DNA of 64,000 nt, from assembly GCF_037935975.1 (NCBI RefSeq), contig NZ_CP149817.1, positions 4,278,001-4,342,000 of the forward strand. Direction: 5' to 3'. Made by a program: the position numbers and the translations under genes. The stretch is from Teredinibacter turnerae (GTDB taxonomy: Bacteria > Pseudomonadota > Gammaproteobacteria > Pseudomonadales > Cellvibrionaceae). The notes beneath the pieces are model-generated. The model did not search any database. It saw only the letters and a list, made by a program, of their open reading frames with translations, and had not been told where the DNA came from. Shown piece after piece: positions 50,778 through 59,764 of this stretch; the first letter of the stretch is position 1; the number at the start of each line of letters is the position of its first letter.

Positions 50778-52076
50778 TTATAGAAAAAAACTTTGCCGAG
50801 ACACGTTAAACAAAATAAAAGCACTTAATACAAGGAACCCCGCTAAATTGATCAACGTACTCAACCTGGACATGGGCGGCCGCCAAAGCATAATCAGAGC
50901 AAGTGCCACAAAGTAATAACGCTGCTCAATCAGCGGTAGGGGAACGAATGACAACAATGCAAAAGGAACCAGCAATAGCAAAAGGTCACCGTGCACACTG
51001 GTGCGAACCGCGACCACATAGCTCAACCCCATCCAGGCGATAGGAATATAGCTGAGCACTCGCCAGAGAGTAACGTCGCTGGTGTAATGCAAGAACCAAT
51101 TGTGACCGTAAAACACAAGCGTTGCACTGTTGTATTTGTGGGGATGGCCATAGGTGTAGAAGTAGACAAAAAAACCGGCTACGAGCACGAGTGCTATCCA
51201 CCAATGGCGTACTAACAGCGATTTTATCCGCGGTAACTGCTCAACATTGAACGGCAAAAATACCGCCCAGGCCACCAGTAGAAAGAAATAGAGGTTGGAA
51301 AGGTTAAACGATATAGGGTGTTGCTCCGCATCGCCAACAGCAACGCCACCATTGACCGCAACAAATATGACAAACAACACGTAAACCACAACCATAAACC
51401 GGTTGCGCCAAAGCACTTGCTGTAAAAATTTCGGGTTCAGCACATTCGTTAAAATTAAACGCAATTGCATCTCGCGCGCAACCTGAAGCGCAATCATGCA
51501 TGAGCAGAATGCGACCCATATAATGTTAGGTTGACGCAGTAATACCGCCACCAAAGCGAGCAAGCCCGCCGCACCATAGTGTCGCTGCCAGCACCGTTCC
51601 ACCATAAACAGTACCACCATTAACGAGGGCAGATCGGTATAGGTGAGGAAAAACAGAGGGAAAAAAAACGGAATAAATACCAGCAGTAAGGTCCTGGCAA
51701 CAGCCTCCGCAGGGAAAAACCGCTTAACGGTGAAGTACATGGCGGGGATAACACTCGCCGCAAACAACATATGAGAAAAACGAATGCCGTTCAGTGACAC
51801 CAGGCCGGTCAATTTAGCAATTGCCGCGACTATCAGGTGATAGAGCGGCAACATGGTAACGTACTGAAAAATTTCAAATCGACCCTGCATAAACCAGCCG
51901 ATTTGATAGCGGTGCACATCCTCGTCACCGATACCACCTTTAAGGTGTGAAATAGTATCGAAACCCAACAGCAGTGCAGCCAGCAACAGCAGGCCAAACA
52001 GATGGATTTCATGTAACCCGGAAGACTGGGACAATTGCGACTTTAACGGTGTTTTCACAGCGACTATATCCGGCAT
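50778..52076 (-). CDS. GT-C-like membrane protein resembling eukaryotic Alg10/DIE2
   Basis: 432 aa with about 10-12 hydrophobic segments. Three features recall Alg10 (dolichyl-P-glucose alpha-1,2-glucosyltransferase): an acidic GDEDVHRYQ loop after the first helix (50-58), LTYTDLPS (144-151) and LLRQPNIIWVAF (179-190), compared with the YTD and RQTN(I/V)xW blocks of the eukaryotic family. It would move a sugar from a polyprenyl-phosphate donor onto an acceptor in the periplasm. First gene of the operon, with no obvious promoter found in the 98 bp upstream. The general GT-C call is firm. The Alg10 relation is by motif only and needs a profile search. Confidence 0.72.
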   Translation of the reverse strand: MPDIVAVKTPLKSQLSQSSGLHEIHLFGLLLLAALLLGFDTISHLKGGIGDEDVHRYQIGWFMQGRFEIFQYVTMLPLYHLIVAAIAKLTGLVSLNGIRFSHMLFAASVIPAMYFTVKRFFPAEAVARTLLLVFIPFFFPLFFLTYTDLPSLMVVLFMVERCWQRHYGAAGLLALVAVLLRQPNIIWVAFCSCMIALQVAREMQLRLILTNVLNPKFLQQVLWRNRFMVVVYVLFVIFVAVNGGVAVGDAEQHPISFNLSNLYFFLLVAWAVFLPFNVEQLPRIKSLLVRHWWIALVLVAGFFVYFYTYGHPHKYNSATLVFYGHNWFLHYTSDVTLWRVLSYIPIAWMGLSYVVAVRTSVHGDLLLLLVPFALLSFVPLPLIEQRYYFVALALIMLWRPPMSRLSTLINLAGFLVLSAFILFNVSRQSFFL

Positions 52077-52174
52077 TACACCGGCACCCTTTAAGGTTCT
52101 GGGCGGCCATTATTGGTGTTTTTACCGGGTCAATCAACCGCACTCATACAGTTGATTAACACTCTGAGACCCCG

Positions 52175-54538
52175 CTAGCCGCGCGGCAACCGAACCTCCA
52201 CTGTGTAACGCCTGCCCTCCTGTACTGACAAGATAAAGGGCTCGGGCAGGGAGACACCGTCGACACTCACTTCCATCCGGGTAACGGATGCATCACGACA
52301 AAAGTGAACCTCTACGGCTGCGCCACGGAATGCCCTTGTCACCCAGGCATTGTGCCAATGGCTGGGCAGTTGCGGCTGAATTCGCAAGCCTTCGGGGCAG
52401 CCGAGCAGACCAAACAACCCTTCCACCAAACTGCGGTACACCCAGGAAACCGTGCCCGTATTAAACAATTGGCTGGACCGCCCTGCGGTACGCGGAAACT
52501 GGTAATAGGCGCCACGGTAGTAGTTGGGGATAAACACCGGCATTTGCCCCCGTTGCAACAGGTCAGCCTCATCCGGGCCAGCAATCATTTTACGGATAAC
52601 GTCGTAGCCGCGGTCGGCTTCGCCAACACAAAACAGTGACCAGGCGTAAAACGCCGCCGCATGATTATAAATTGAGCCATTTTCCGCCGCGCCGGGATGC
52701 TTCTGTGTAACTCGCCCCACGTCTTCACGCATTTTGGTGTAGGCAGGCGCTAGCATCATCACCCCATAAGGCGTATCCAATTGCGCGTCTATAGCACTAA
52801 GCATTTTCTCCCGTTGACTTTCTGTGGGGGTTCCAGCCATCAGTGCCCAGCTTTGCGGATTCAAAAAAATACGCCCCTCTTCATCGCCCGCAACACCAAA
52901 GACCACGTCGTCGTCTGTGATTCCCCGGCCGTACCAGTCACCGTCCCACAAGTATTTATTGACGGCCTGATTGATCTCGGCGGCACCAGCGGCAAACTCC
53001 TCAGCCAGCGTGCGCTCCCCCAGGTGCTCGCACACTTGTGACCAAACCCGCAACCCATAGGCCGTTGCAACACTGAGCCAACCGGATACGCCTTTACCCT
53101 TATAGCCAACCATATTCATAGGGTCGTTCCAGTCGCCCTGCGCAATGTAGTTCAGCCCGCGCGCATCGCGGTCGTTGAGAAGCCAGCGCATAGCGGCGTT
53201 AATACGCTCAAATACACTGAGTTGGCGCGACCCTTTCCAGTCTTTAACCGGCAATTGCAGAAAATCGTAGTCAGCCGTTTCGTTGAGGTAGGCTGTCAAA
53301 CACACGGGCAGCCACACGCAGTGGTCTGTGTGAGGAATCTGGTTGATATATTTCAGCTCTGCGTCCTCGCGCAGCAGCACGCCGTCTGGCATAGAGCCAT
53401 TTTCTTCCTGTTGCGCCAACGCCCACAGGAAAGCGTCTTTGGTAACCTGCGGCCGCACATAAGTCATGCCCATGCTGTCTTGCAGGAAATTCCGCGTTTG
53501 CGGATCTGTGGAAAGCCGATTTACGTCACCGTGATAAAACACCTGTCGCGGCAACCACTGGTTAACAAAGTTATCAAAATCCGCGTCATCAGTCGCAATG
53601 GTCAAAACGCCCTCGCCCTCAGCCACATAGCGCGCATATTCCTCTGCGTGCGCGGTAAAGCCGGGGTCGTCGAAAAATTGCGCGCGAAGCTGCGCAATTT
53701 CATCATCGTCCAACGCCGGCCCGAGGATAAACCGAAAATCTTCCACCGCGCGCGGAGGCATCGCAAGGCGGTATTGAAAGATCCCCGCTGGCGTCTCATA
53801 GAGCGCATCGCCGTTCCCCAGCGTATCGGCTTGCACACCACTCGGACGCTGGACACCGCCCTCCCCTTCGAATATATCCCGGCAGGCTTCCCAGTGCGTT
53901 GGTGCACGGTCGTGCAGGAAAAACGTTTTGTCTTTAAGGTTTTTATTTTTGAAGTAATCATCGAGCTTTTGATAGGGCGTAACGCAGCTGCCGACGATAC
54001 CACCCAGGTCTTCGCGATAGCGGGCGGACTGGTTCATCCAGCTCATAAAGCCCAGTGTCATATAGGGGTAAACACTGATTTTTCGCGAACGGCCGCTCAG
54101 GTTGGTTATTTTGAGCTGCCACAGCTCAGCGACATCCTGCTTGGGAATAGTCAGCCGCAACTCGACCCGAATACCAAGCTTTTCCACCCGCCAACGTAAA
54201 TCGCTCTTGCCTACGGAAAATACAAAGGTGTCTGGCTTCGCGCGGACTGGCTCATGGGGCGCAGAAAAAAATTCGCCGGTCTCTTCATCTTTTACAAAAA
54301 AGAATCGTCCCGGCGTGTGCGCGAACATCGGCTGCTCCGGCAGCATAAATATCTTGCCTTCAACGATGGGCTGATAGCTGTACTTGGCAGGTTCCGGCTG
54401 CATGTGCTGTGCAATCGCATAGCCGCGGCAGGTAACCTGGATCATCATTTTTTTGTTCCACAGAAAACCCGCGCACTGGGGCATCGCCGTCGGGCTGTGC
54501 AGTTCATATCGCTCGCCGTTTTGAACGCGCTTTAACAT
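52175..54538 (-). CDS. Cellobionic acid phosphorylase (GH94)
   Basis: 787 aa. GH94 layout: N-terminal beta-sandwich (about 1-300), linker, (alpha/alpha)6 barrel, C-terminal beta layer. The general acid Asp is in AQGDWNDP (Asp472). HTDHCVWLP and [12 protein letters not shown] form the phosphate and substrate sites. It phosphorolyses 4-O-glucosyl-gluconate (cellobionate) to glucose-1-phosphate and gluconate in the cytoplasm. The call over cellobiose phosphorylase rests on strong resemblance, from memory, to the Saccharophagus enzyme, and on the gluconokinase in the same locus. GAGAG precedes the ATG. An intrinsic terminator ends just 15 bp before it. Confidence 0.88.
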   Translation of the reverse strand: MLKRVQNGERYELHSPTAMPQCAGFLWNKKMMIQVTCRGYAIAQHMQPEPAKYSYQPIVEGKIFMLPEQPMFAHTPGRFFFVKDEETGEFFSAPHEPVRAKPDTFVFSVGKSDLRWRVEKLGIRVELRLTIPKQDVAELWQLKITNLSGRSRKISVYPYMTLGFMSWMNQSARYREDLGGIVGSCVTPYQKLDDYFKNKNLKDKTFFLHDRAPTHWEACRDIFEGEGGVQRPSGVQADTLGNGDALYETPAGIFQYRLAMPPRAVEDFRFILGPALDDDEIAQLRAQFFDDPGFTAHAEEYARYVAEGEGVLTIATDDADFDNFVNQWLPRQVFYHGDVNRLSTDPQTRNFLQDSMGMTYVRPQVTKDAFLWALAQQEENGSMPDGVLLREDAELKYINQIPHTDHCVWLPVCLTAYLNETADYDFLQLPVKDWKGSRQLSVFERINAAMRWLLNDRDARGLNYIAQGDWNDPMNMVGYKGKGVSGWLSVATAYGLRVWSQVCEHLGERTLAEEFAAGAAEINQAVNKYLWDGDWYGRGITDDDVVFGVAGDEEGRIFLNPQSWALMAGTPTESQREKMLSAIDAQLDTPYGVMMLAPAYTKMREDVGRVTQKHPGAAENGSIYNHAAAFYAWSLFCVGEADRGYDVIRKMIAGPDEADLLQRGQMPVFIPNYYRGAYYQFPRTAGRSSQLFNTGTVSWVYRSLVEGLFGLLGCPEGLRIQPQLPSHWHNAWVTRAFRGAAVEVHFCRDASVTRMEVSVDGVSLPEPFILSVQEGRRYTVEVRLPRG

Positions 54539-54552
54539 AAAATCGCTCTCTT

Positions 54553-54575
54553 AAAAAAAACGCCCTTTCGGGCGC
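54553..54575 (-). terminator. Intrinsic terminator between the symporter and the phosphorylase
   Basis: On the minus strand CGCCC-GAAA-GGGCG is followed by eight T (54553-54560). It lies 22 bp after the symporter stop and 15 bp before the phosphorylase ATG, leaving no room for a promoter after it. Confidence 0.85.
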
Positions 54576-54596
54576 AGTCATTAGAGGTAAGGAAAT

Positions 54597-56246
54597 CTAA
54601 TTGGAGGAACTTGCTTGCTCGCGGGCTTTAAGGTCCTGCTGGATAGTGTCGAGTTGCTCGCCAGTGAGCGTGTAAAAACGCGTAACCACCACGGCTATTA
54701 ATGCAAACACACCAGGCACGGCCGTTTGCAACAACACAATGCCAAACTGCGATGCGTCGGATTGTGCAGTCTTTGCCGCATAGCCAAATGCGGCAAGCAC
54801 CCATAGCATGCCCGCAGATCCCATGGCACCACCGAGTTTTTGTGCAAAGGTCGCGGCAGAAAATGTCATGGCCGTTGCCCGGCGGCCGGTTTTCCACTCA
54901 TTGTAATCGGCGGAGTCAGCGTACATAGACCAGGTAAGCGGTGACTTGGGCCCCAGCGCAAGACTGATTAACGCACACAGAATAAACATCACCACAATTT
55001 CCCCCGGCAAGTCACCGGAATCATGCTGTACCAACTGGTCTGCCTGGCGAAAACTCACGGCCACGCTTACCACCATGTCGTCGGCGGGTGTCCGCGAAAG
55101 TGTCGCTGCGGTTTCACCGTTTATGGGTACTTGTCGAGTAAATATCCACCAACTTTTTTGATGCTCCTGCCACTGATATTCGAACGAGGTTTGCTCTGGT
55201 AAAACAAGCAGATCCCGAGCCTCGAGTGTGTACGCCTGACCAGCGGATAAGCTGCGCACGCCATTAAAATCCGGCTTGGGCACAAAGGTGAACAACATGG
55301 AGAGCGTACCAACCACGGCCATCAATACCATCAACAAGCGGGTTTTATCCAGCATGCGCGTCATCAGTGGTGCACCTGCAGCACCTACCGCATAGGCAAT
55401 CATTTGCACACCTAAAAATGCACCTAGTAAATCCGGTCGTTCGAGAAAATAGGTAAAATAGTAATAAGCCGAGCCTGCGCGCATGGTAATGGTCATCATG
55501 ATGATCATCGACAGCGCAAATAAAATAATCCAGGGGCGATTACCCAGTAGGTCTCGGATATCCTCGAACGGATTGGTTTTTTGTTGGGGTGGTGGCGCAA
55601 TGCGCTCTTTGGTCGTCGCAAACGTCACCGCAAAAATAATTGCCGCCGCGATACCGTAGAGAGCCATGGTTAGCTGCCAGCCGCGCGCATCGTCACCGCC
55701 GCCCAAGCTGTTCACTAAATCCATAGTGAAAAAATTCACTACAAAACCGCAACTGAACGCAAAAATAAACCGAATACTGATAAGCGATGTGCGCTCTTGA
55801 CTGTTTGCCGTCATCACACCGGACAAGGATGAATAGGGCGTGCTCAACACCGTGTACATCATCATCATGAAAGTGTAAGTCACGTAGGCGTAGACCAATT
55901 TAGCGCTGCCGGTGAGATCCGGCGTACTGAAGGTTAACACTGCCGCACCAGCCATCGGTAAACCAGCGAATAACAGGTAGGGGCGGAATTTCCCAAAGCG
56001 AGTACGGGTGCGATCAGCCACGGCGCCCATTACCGGGTCTGTGCAGGCATCAATAATTTTTGTGGTCAACATCATGGTACCGGCCGCCGCCGCGCTGATA
56101 CCAAACACATCGGTGTAGAACGCCGCCAAAAAAGACGCGATTGTCGTCCAGTACAAGTTGAAACCGAAATCGCCAAGACCATAGCCCAGCTTCTCCCGCA
56201 GTGGTAATTTTGCGGTTCTATGCTCTGCGTTGTTATTGTTTGCCAC
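54597..56246 (-). CDS. GPH-family sugar:cation symporter with periplasmic insert
   Basis: 549 aa, GTG start with GGAAGGG upstream. MelB-like signatures are GYGLGDFGFNLYW (21-33), KIIDACTDPVMGAVADRTRTRFGKFRPY (63-90, read in parts) and MYADSADYNEW. It has 12 predicted helices. Residues about 325-415, between helices 9 and 10, form a roughly 90-aa polar insert rich in beta-type sequence, on the periplasmic side; ordinary members are near 450-480 aa. It probably imports cellobionate with H+ or Na+ for the phosphorylase downstream. It follows the LacI gene by 41 bp. Confidence 0.87.
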   Translation of the reverse strand: MANNNNAEHRTAKLPLREKLGYGLGDFGFNLYWTTIASFLAAFYTDVFGISAAAAGTMMLTTKIIDACTDPVMGAVADRTRTRFGKFRPYLLFAGLPMAGAAVLTFSTPDLTGSAKLVYAYVTYTFMMMMYTVLSTPYSSLSGVMTANSQERTSLISIRFIFAFSCGFVVNFFTMDLVNSLGGGDDARGWQLTMALYGIAAAIIFAVTFATTKERIAPPPQQKTNPFEDIRDLLGNRPWIILFALSMIIMMTITMRAGSAYYYFTYFLERPDLLGAFLGVQMIAYAVGAAGAPLMTRMLDKTRLLMVLMAVVGTLSMLFTFVPKPDFNGVRSLSAGQAYTLEARDLLVLPEQTSFEYQWQEHQKSWWIFTRQVPINGETAATLSRTPADDMVVSVAVSFRQADQLVQHDSGDLPGEIVVMFILCALISLALGPKSPLTWSMYADSADYNEWKTGRRATAMTFSAATFAQKLGGAMGSAGMLWVLAAFGYAAKTAQSDASQFGIVLLQTAVPGVFALIAVVVTRFYTLTGEQLDTIQQDLKAREQASSSN

Positions 56247-56287
56247 TGCCCTTCCCCCGGCGCAAGCCCATGTATCGTTATTAATTT

Positions 56288-57301
56288 TTATGCAAGCCGC
56301 TGCGTAGATTCGCGCATTCGCAATTGATAGCCGCAGTTGACTTTGGTTTCCGTCGGCGCGTCTCCAGCAATCGAGGCGAGCACCATCTGCGTCGCCTGCA
56401 CGCCCATATCGTAGCGGGGAACATAAACACTGCTCAGCGGGGGATTGACCCTCGCCGCCGCTTCCATATCGTTAAATCCGCAAATCGCCATTTTTTCTGG
56501 CACCGCCAAATGCATGCGCTGGCATTCGAACAGGGCACCGAGCGCCAGGTCATCATTTACGCAAAAAATAGCTTCACAATGCCCCTGCGACTGAGCCATA
56601 AGGCTGCGAAACAACTCCGCTCCCATGGCCAGGCTAGAGGGCCTGGGTGTAGTCACAATCAAGCCATCGTCACTTAAACCCGATTGCATCATTGCCTGGC
56701 GATACCCCTGTAAACGCTGCTGCGCGCGGGTGTCCATGCGAGCCCCCATAAAACCTAGCCGCTGGAATCCACGCTGAGTCAGTTGTTTAACCATGTCGAA
56801 CGCCGCCGCGCGATGCGAAAACCCCACATTCATATGAATCGGGTCTTCCACCGATTCCATAATCTGCACCACAGGAATAGCGGCATTTCGCAACAGTTTG
56901 CGCGTTGCTTCAGTCTGATCACCGCCGGTAATAATCAATCCTTCCGGCGCCTGACCAAGAAGGGTCCGCACCAGCTTTTCCTCTTCCAAAGGCGAATAGT
57001 GGCTGTCTGCCAGCAATACCTGGAACCCCACGGGCCCGGTTTGATCGTAAATACCACGCAACACCTCAGTAAATACACTATTCGACAGCGAGGGGATAAT
57101 GACCCCGATGATTCCCGAACGGGCCGACGCGAGCGTGCTCGCTGAGCGATTCGGAATGTAGCCTAAGCGGTCGATGGCGTGATCCACTCGTTCGCGTACA
57201 CCCGCCGATACCTTGACGGGATTATTGATTACACGGGACACCGTGATAGCGCTAACACCAGCAAGCTCGGCAACATCAGCTAAAGTAATACGTTTCGACA
57301 T
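56288..57301 (-). CDS. LacI-family transcriptional repressor (cellobionate locus)
   Basis: 337 aa from the ATG at 57301; the open frame upstream does not match the family. The N-terminal HTH reads ITLADVAELAGVSAITVSRVIN, with the hinge helix SASTLASARSGIIGV, then a periplasmic-binding-type ligand domain. GntR-type members of LacI sense gluconate or 6-phosphogluconate. It shares a promoter region with gntK (divergent), which contains a LacI-type operator. It should control itself, the symporter, the phosphorylase and gntK. Confidence 0.93.
   Translation of the reverse strand: MSKRITLADVAELAGVSAITVSRVINNPVKVSAGVRERVDHAIDRLGYIPNRSASTLASARSGIIGVIIPSLSNSVFTEVLRGIYDQTGPVGFQVLLADSHYSPLEEEKLVRTLLGQAPEGLIITGGDQTEATRKLLRNAAIPVVQIMESVEDPIHMNVGFSHRAAAFDMVKQLTQRGFQRLGFMGARMDTRAQQRLQGYRQAMMQSGLSDDGLIVTTPRPSSLAMGAELFRSLMAQSQGHCEAIFCVNDDLALGALFECQRMHLAVPEKMAICGFNDMEAAARVNPPLSSVYVPRYDMGVQATQMVLASIAGDAPTETKVNCGYQLRMRESTQRLA
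57244..57257. promoter_or_regulatory. Possible secondary LacI-type operator inside the repressor gene
   Basis: TGATAGCGCTAACA within the HTH codons resembles the intergenic site TGTTAGCGCTACCA (12 of 14 positions identical). The centres are 162 bp apart. It could be chance, since the codons spell a conserved VSAIT stretch. Confidence 0.35.
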
Positions 57302-57405
57302 GGGGATATTATGAGGTATAAGCGCTGGTTTTCTCGTTTTTTTATTATTAAACTCCTTCAACCCTCTTGGGAGCCTTAGCGCGAAAAACCTTAACACAAG
57401 AATAA

Positions 57406-57419
57406 TGTTAGCGCTACCA
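57406..57419. promoter_or_regulatory. LacI-type operator between the repressor and gntK
   Basis: TGTTAGCGCTACCA, a near-perfect palindrome with the central CG of LacI/GntR sites, 28 bp before gntK and 104 bp before the repressor ATG. Confidence 0.65.
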
Positions 57420-57447
57420 CTCAACCAGACAATGTACCGGAGACGGT

Positions 57448-57975
57448 TTGAACACCAGCGATTATTCACTTGCCGAGCCAACAGCTATTATTGTGATGGG
57501 GGTATCGGGCAGCGGTAAAACCACGTTGGCCCAGCACCTGGCGAAGCGGCTTGAAATAGAATTTCTCGACGCCGATGATTTTCACCCGGCCACAAACAAA
57601 GCACACATGGCCAGCGGTAAACCACTGACCGACGCCATGCGTCTGCCGTGGGTCGAAATTCTGCGACACAGGCTCGATGCCGAAGCTGCGGCAGGCCGCA
57701 GCCTCAGCCTTGCGTTTTCCGGCCTGCGTAAAAGCCATCGCGAGCTTCTGCGTCAAAGCCGGGGTAAAAAAATATTTTTTCATCTGACAGGCGCAAAAGC
57801 GCTTATTGCCGAGCGCATGACTGCGCGGACTGGCCACTTTATGCCCGAGTCGCTTTTGGACAGCCAATTTGACACACTCGAGCCACCGAGTAGCGAGCCA
57901 GATATAATTTCTTTACACATTGAACACACTATCGAACAACTCACTGAGCAAGCACTTAGTCACCTCCACAGGTAA
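57448..57975 (+). CDS. gntK: Gluconokinase
   Basis: 175 aa. Walker A is VMGVSGSGKTTLAQHL (about 16-31), followed by FLDADDFHPATNKAHMASGKPL, the gluconate site, and LAFSGLRKSHRELLR. It phosphorylates gluconate to 6-phosphogluconate with ATP. The only start giving a full-length protein is TTG at 57448, with CGGAG upstream; the ATG nearby is out of frame. It is divergent from the LacI gene and handles gluconate released by the phosphorylase. Confidence 0.93.
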   Translation: MNTSDYSLAEPTAIIVMGVSGSGKTTLAQHLAKRLEIEFLDADDFHPATNKAHMASGKPLTDAMRLPWVEILRHRLDAEAAAGRSLSLAFSGLRKSHRELLRQSRGKKIFFHLTGAKALIAERMTARTGHFMPESLLDSQFDTLEPPSSEPDIISLHIEHTIEQLTEQALSHLHR

Positions 57976-57984
57976 CCTGACAAC

Positions 57985-59082
57985 ATGGTCTTAATGTATA
58001 AAGCCCGACCCTTCCTCCTTCTGTGGCTCCTACTCGGATTCAGCCCTTCATATGTTTTAGCAGAGAAGTTAATTACTGCGGATAACCCACATATCCAGTA
58101 CATGGGCCGCGTGGACTTATCCAAACCCGGGCAAGCCGGTGTTTCCTGGCCAGCGACGCAAATTGATACGGTAATAAGCGGTGGCGAGTTGGGAATCACC
58201 CTCGACGATCAATACGGTAAAAACTACTTTAACGTGTTTATTGATGAGGACTGGCACACACCGATTGTGATCGCCTGCGAGCAGGGGCGCAAAACCTATT
58301 GGATCAGCCGCTATTTGTCAGCGGGAAAACACCGGGTCACCGTGAGCAAGCGCACCGAAGGTGAAGAAGGCCGGACATTGTTTGTAGGCTTTAATGTATC
58401 TGACCAGGGCAAACTCTTCGCGCCTCCCAAGCTACCCCAGCGAAAAATCGAATTTTATGGTGATTCTATTACCAGCGGTATGGGTAATGAAGCAGCATTG
58501 TATAGCGGCGACGCCGACCTGGCGGAAAAAAATAGCTTTATGAGTTATGCCGCGATTACTGGCAGAAAGCTCAAAGCGGATTATCGGCTCATATCACAAA
58601 GTGGAATCGGCATCATGGTGAGCTGGTTCGACTTTACTATGCCGCAATTCTATGACCAGCTCGATGCCGTCGGCGACAACAAAACGGCGTGGGATTTTAG
58701 TCTGTGGCGGCCGGATGTTGTGGTGATTAACTTGTTCCAGAACGACAGCTGGCTGGTCGAGAAGCGCCTTAACCCGGTTCCGTCAGACAGCGAGCGCATC
58801 AATGCGTACAAAACCTTTCTTACCAGCGTGCGACAAAAATATCCCAACGCTTTAATCGTTGCGACCTTGGGCAGCATGGATGCCACGCGTAAAACGTCGG
58901 CCTGGCCTGGCTATATCGAATCAGCCGTGGCGTCGTTGAAGGAAGAGCATCACGACAACCGAATCGTCACGTTATTCTTCCCGTTCGAGGATTACGGCCA
59001 GCACCCACGAGTATTTCACCATCAGCGCAACGCAGAACGCCTGAGTGCGTTTATCGCGAAAAAAATGCGCTGGGCAATGTGA
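57985..59082 (+). CDS. Secreted carbohydrate esterase, CE2-like
   Basis: 365 aa. Signal peptide (about 1-26, ending VLA). An N-terminal jelly-roll (about 30-140) precedes an SGNH domain with the nucleophile in EFYGDSITSGMGN (about 154-166) and WRPDVVVINLFQND (block III). The catalytic Asp/His pair lies in FEDYGQHPRVFHH (about 333-345). CE2 enzymes deacetylate xylan or glucomannan in the periplasm or outside the cell. It starts 9 bp after gntK and is probably co-transcribed. A strong terminator follows. Confidence 0.86.
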   Translation: MVLMYKARPFLLLWLLLGFSPSYVLAEKLITADNPHIQYMGRVDLSKPGQAGVSWPATQIDTVISGGELGITLDDQYGKNYFNVFIDEDWHTPIVIACEQGRKTYWISRYLSAGKHRVTVSKRTEGEEGRTLFVGFNVSDQGKLFAPPKLPQRKIEFYGDSITSGMGNEAALYSGDADLAEKNSFMSYAAITGRKLKADYRLISQSGIGIMVSWFDFTMPQFYDQLDAVGDNKTAWDFSLWRPDVVVINLFQNDSWLVEKRLNPVPSDSERINAYKTFLTSVRQKYPNALIVATLGSMDATRKTSAWPGYIESAVASLKEEHHDNRIVTLFFPFEDYGQHPRVFHHQRNAERLSAFIAKKMRWAM

Positions 59083-59113
59083 AGAGAATCAACTGCACTT
59101 GCGCAACACAAAT

Positions 59114-59142
59114 AAAAAAGGCGCCTGATACGGCGCCTTTTT
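59114..59142. terminator. Bidirectional terminator
   Basis: AAAAAGGCGCC / GGCGCCTTTTT with a 6-nt loop, between the convergent esterase and peroxiredoxin genes. Confidence 0.9.
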
Positions 59143-59161
59143 GCTGATAACGAAGAGTAGC

Positions 59162-59764
59162 TTATAGCTTGTCTGCGTTCTCAGACAAGTACTTAGCAAC
59201 ACCGGCCGGTGATGCGTCCATACCTGAATCACCGTCTTTCCAGCCAGCAGGGCATACTTCACCGTGCTCCTGGTGGAAGGCCAGCGCGTCAACCATACGC
59301 AGCATCTCGTCTACGTTGCGGCCCAGCGGCAGATCGTTAACAACCTGATGGCGGACAACACCTTCTTCGTCGATCAGGAAAGAACCGCGGAAAGCAACGC
59401 CGCCTTCTGATTCTACGTCGTAGGCTTTGCAGATTTCGTGAGTCATATCTGCAACCAGGGTGTACTTAACAGGGCCAATACCACCTTCGTTAACAGGGGT
59501 GTTGCGCCATGCGTTGTGGCTAAAGTGAGAATCGATAGAAACGCCAATTACTTCAACGCCACGTTTTTCGAACTCAGCCATACGGTGATCGAACGCCAGC
59601 AATTCAGAAGGACATACGAAGGTGAAGTCCAGCGGGTAGAAGAATACAACCGCTTTTTTACCTTTGGTCGCTTCAGCGAAGCTGTAAGTGTCTACGATCT
59701 CACCGCTGCCCAGTACAGCAGGTGCAGTAAAATCGGGTGCAGATTTGCCGACTAATACGCCCAT
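59162..59764 (-). CDS. Typical 2-Cys peroxiredoxin (AhpC/Prx1 type)
   Basis: 200 aa. Peroxidatic Cys in DFTFVCPSELLAF (about residue 51) and resolving Cys in GEVCPAGW (about 172). It reduces H2O2 and organic or peroxynitrite peroxides using thioredoxin or AhpF. It stands alone, opposite bfd-bfr across 374 bp. No ahpF is nearby, so thioredoxin is the likelier partner. Confidence 0.93.
   Translation of the reverse strand: MGVLVGKSAPDFTAPAVLGSGEIVDTYSFAEATKGKKAVVFFYPLDFTFVCPSELLAFDHRMAEFEKRGVEVIGVSIDSHFSHNAWRNTPVNEGGIGPVKYTLVADMTHEICKAYDVESEGGVAFRGSFLIDEEGVVRHQVVNDLPLGRNVDEMLRMVDALAFHQEHGEVCPAGWKDGDSGMDASPAGVAKYLSENADKL

Noticed and set aside
53222..54199. 325-aa plus-strand open frame
   Set aside because: Lies fully antisense to the well-supported GH94 gene and has no recognisable motif.
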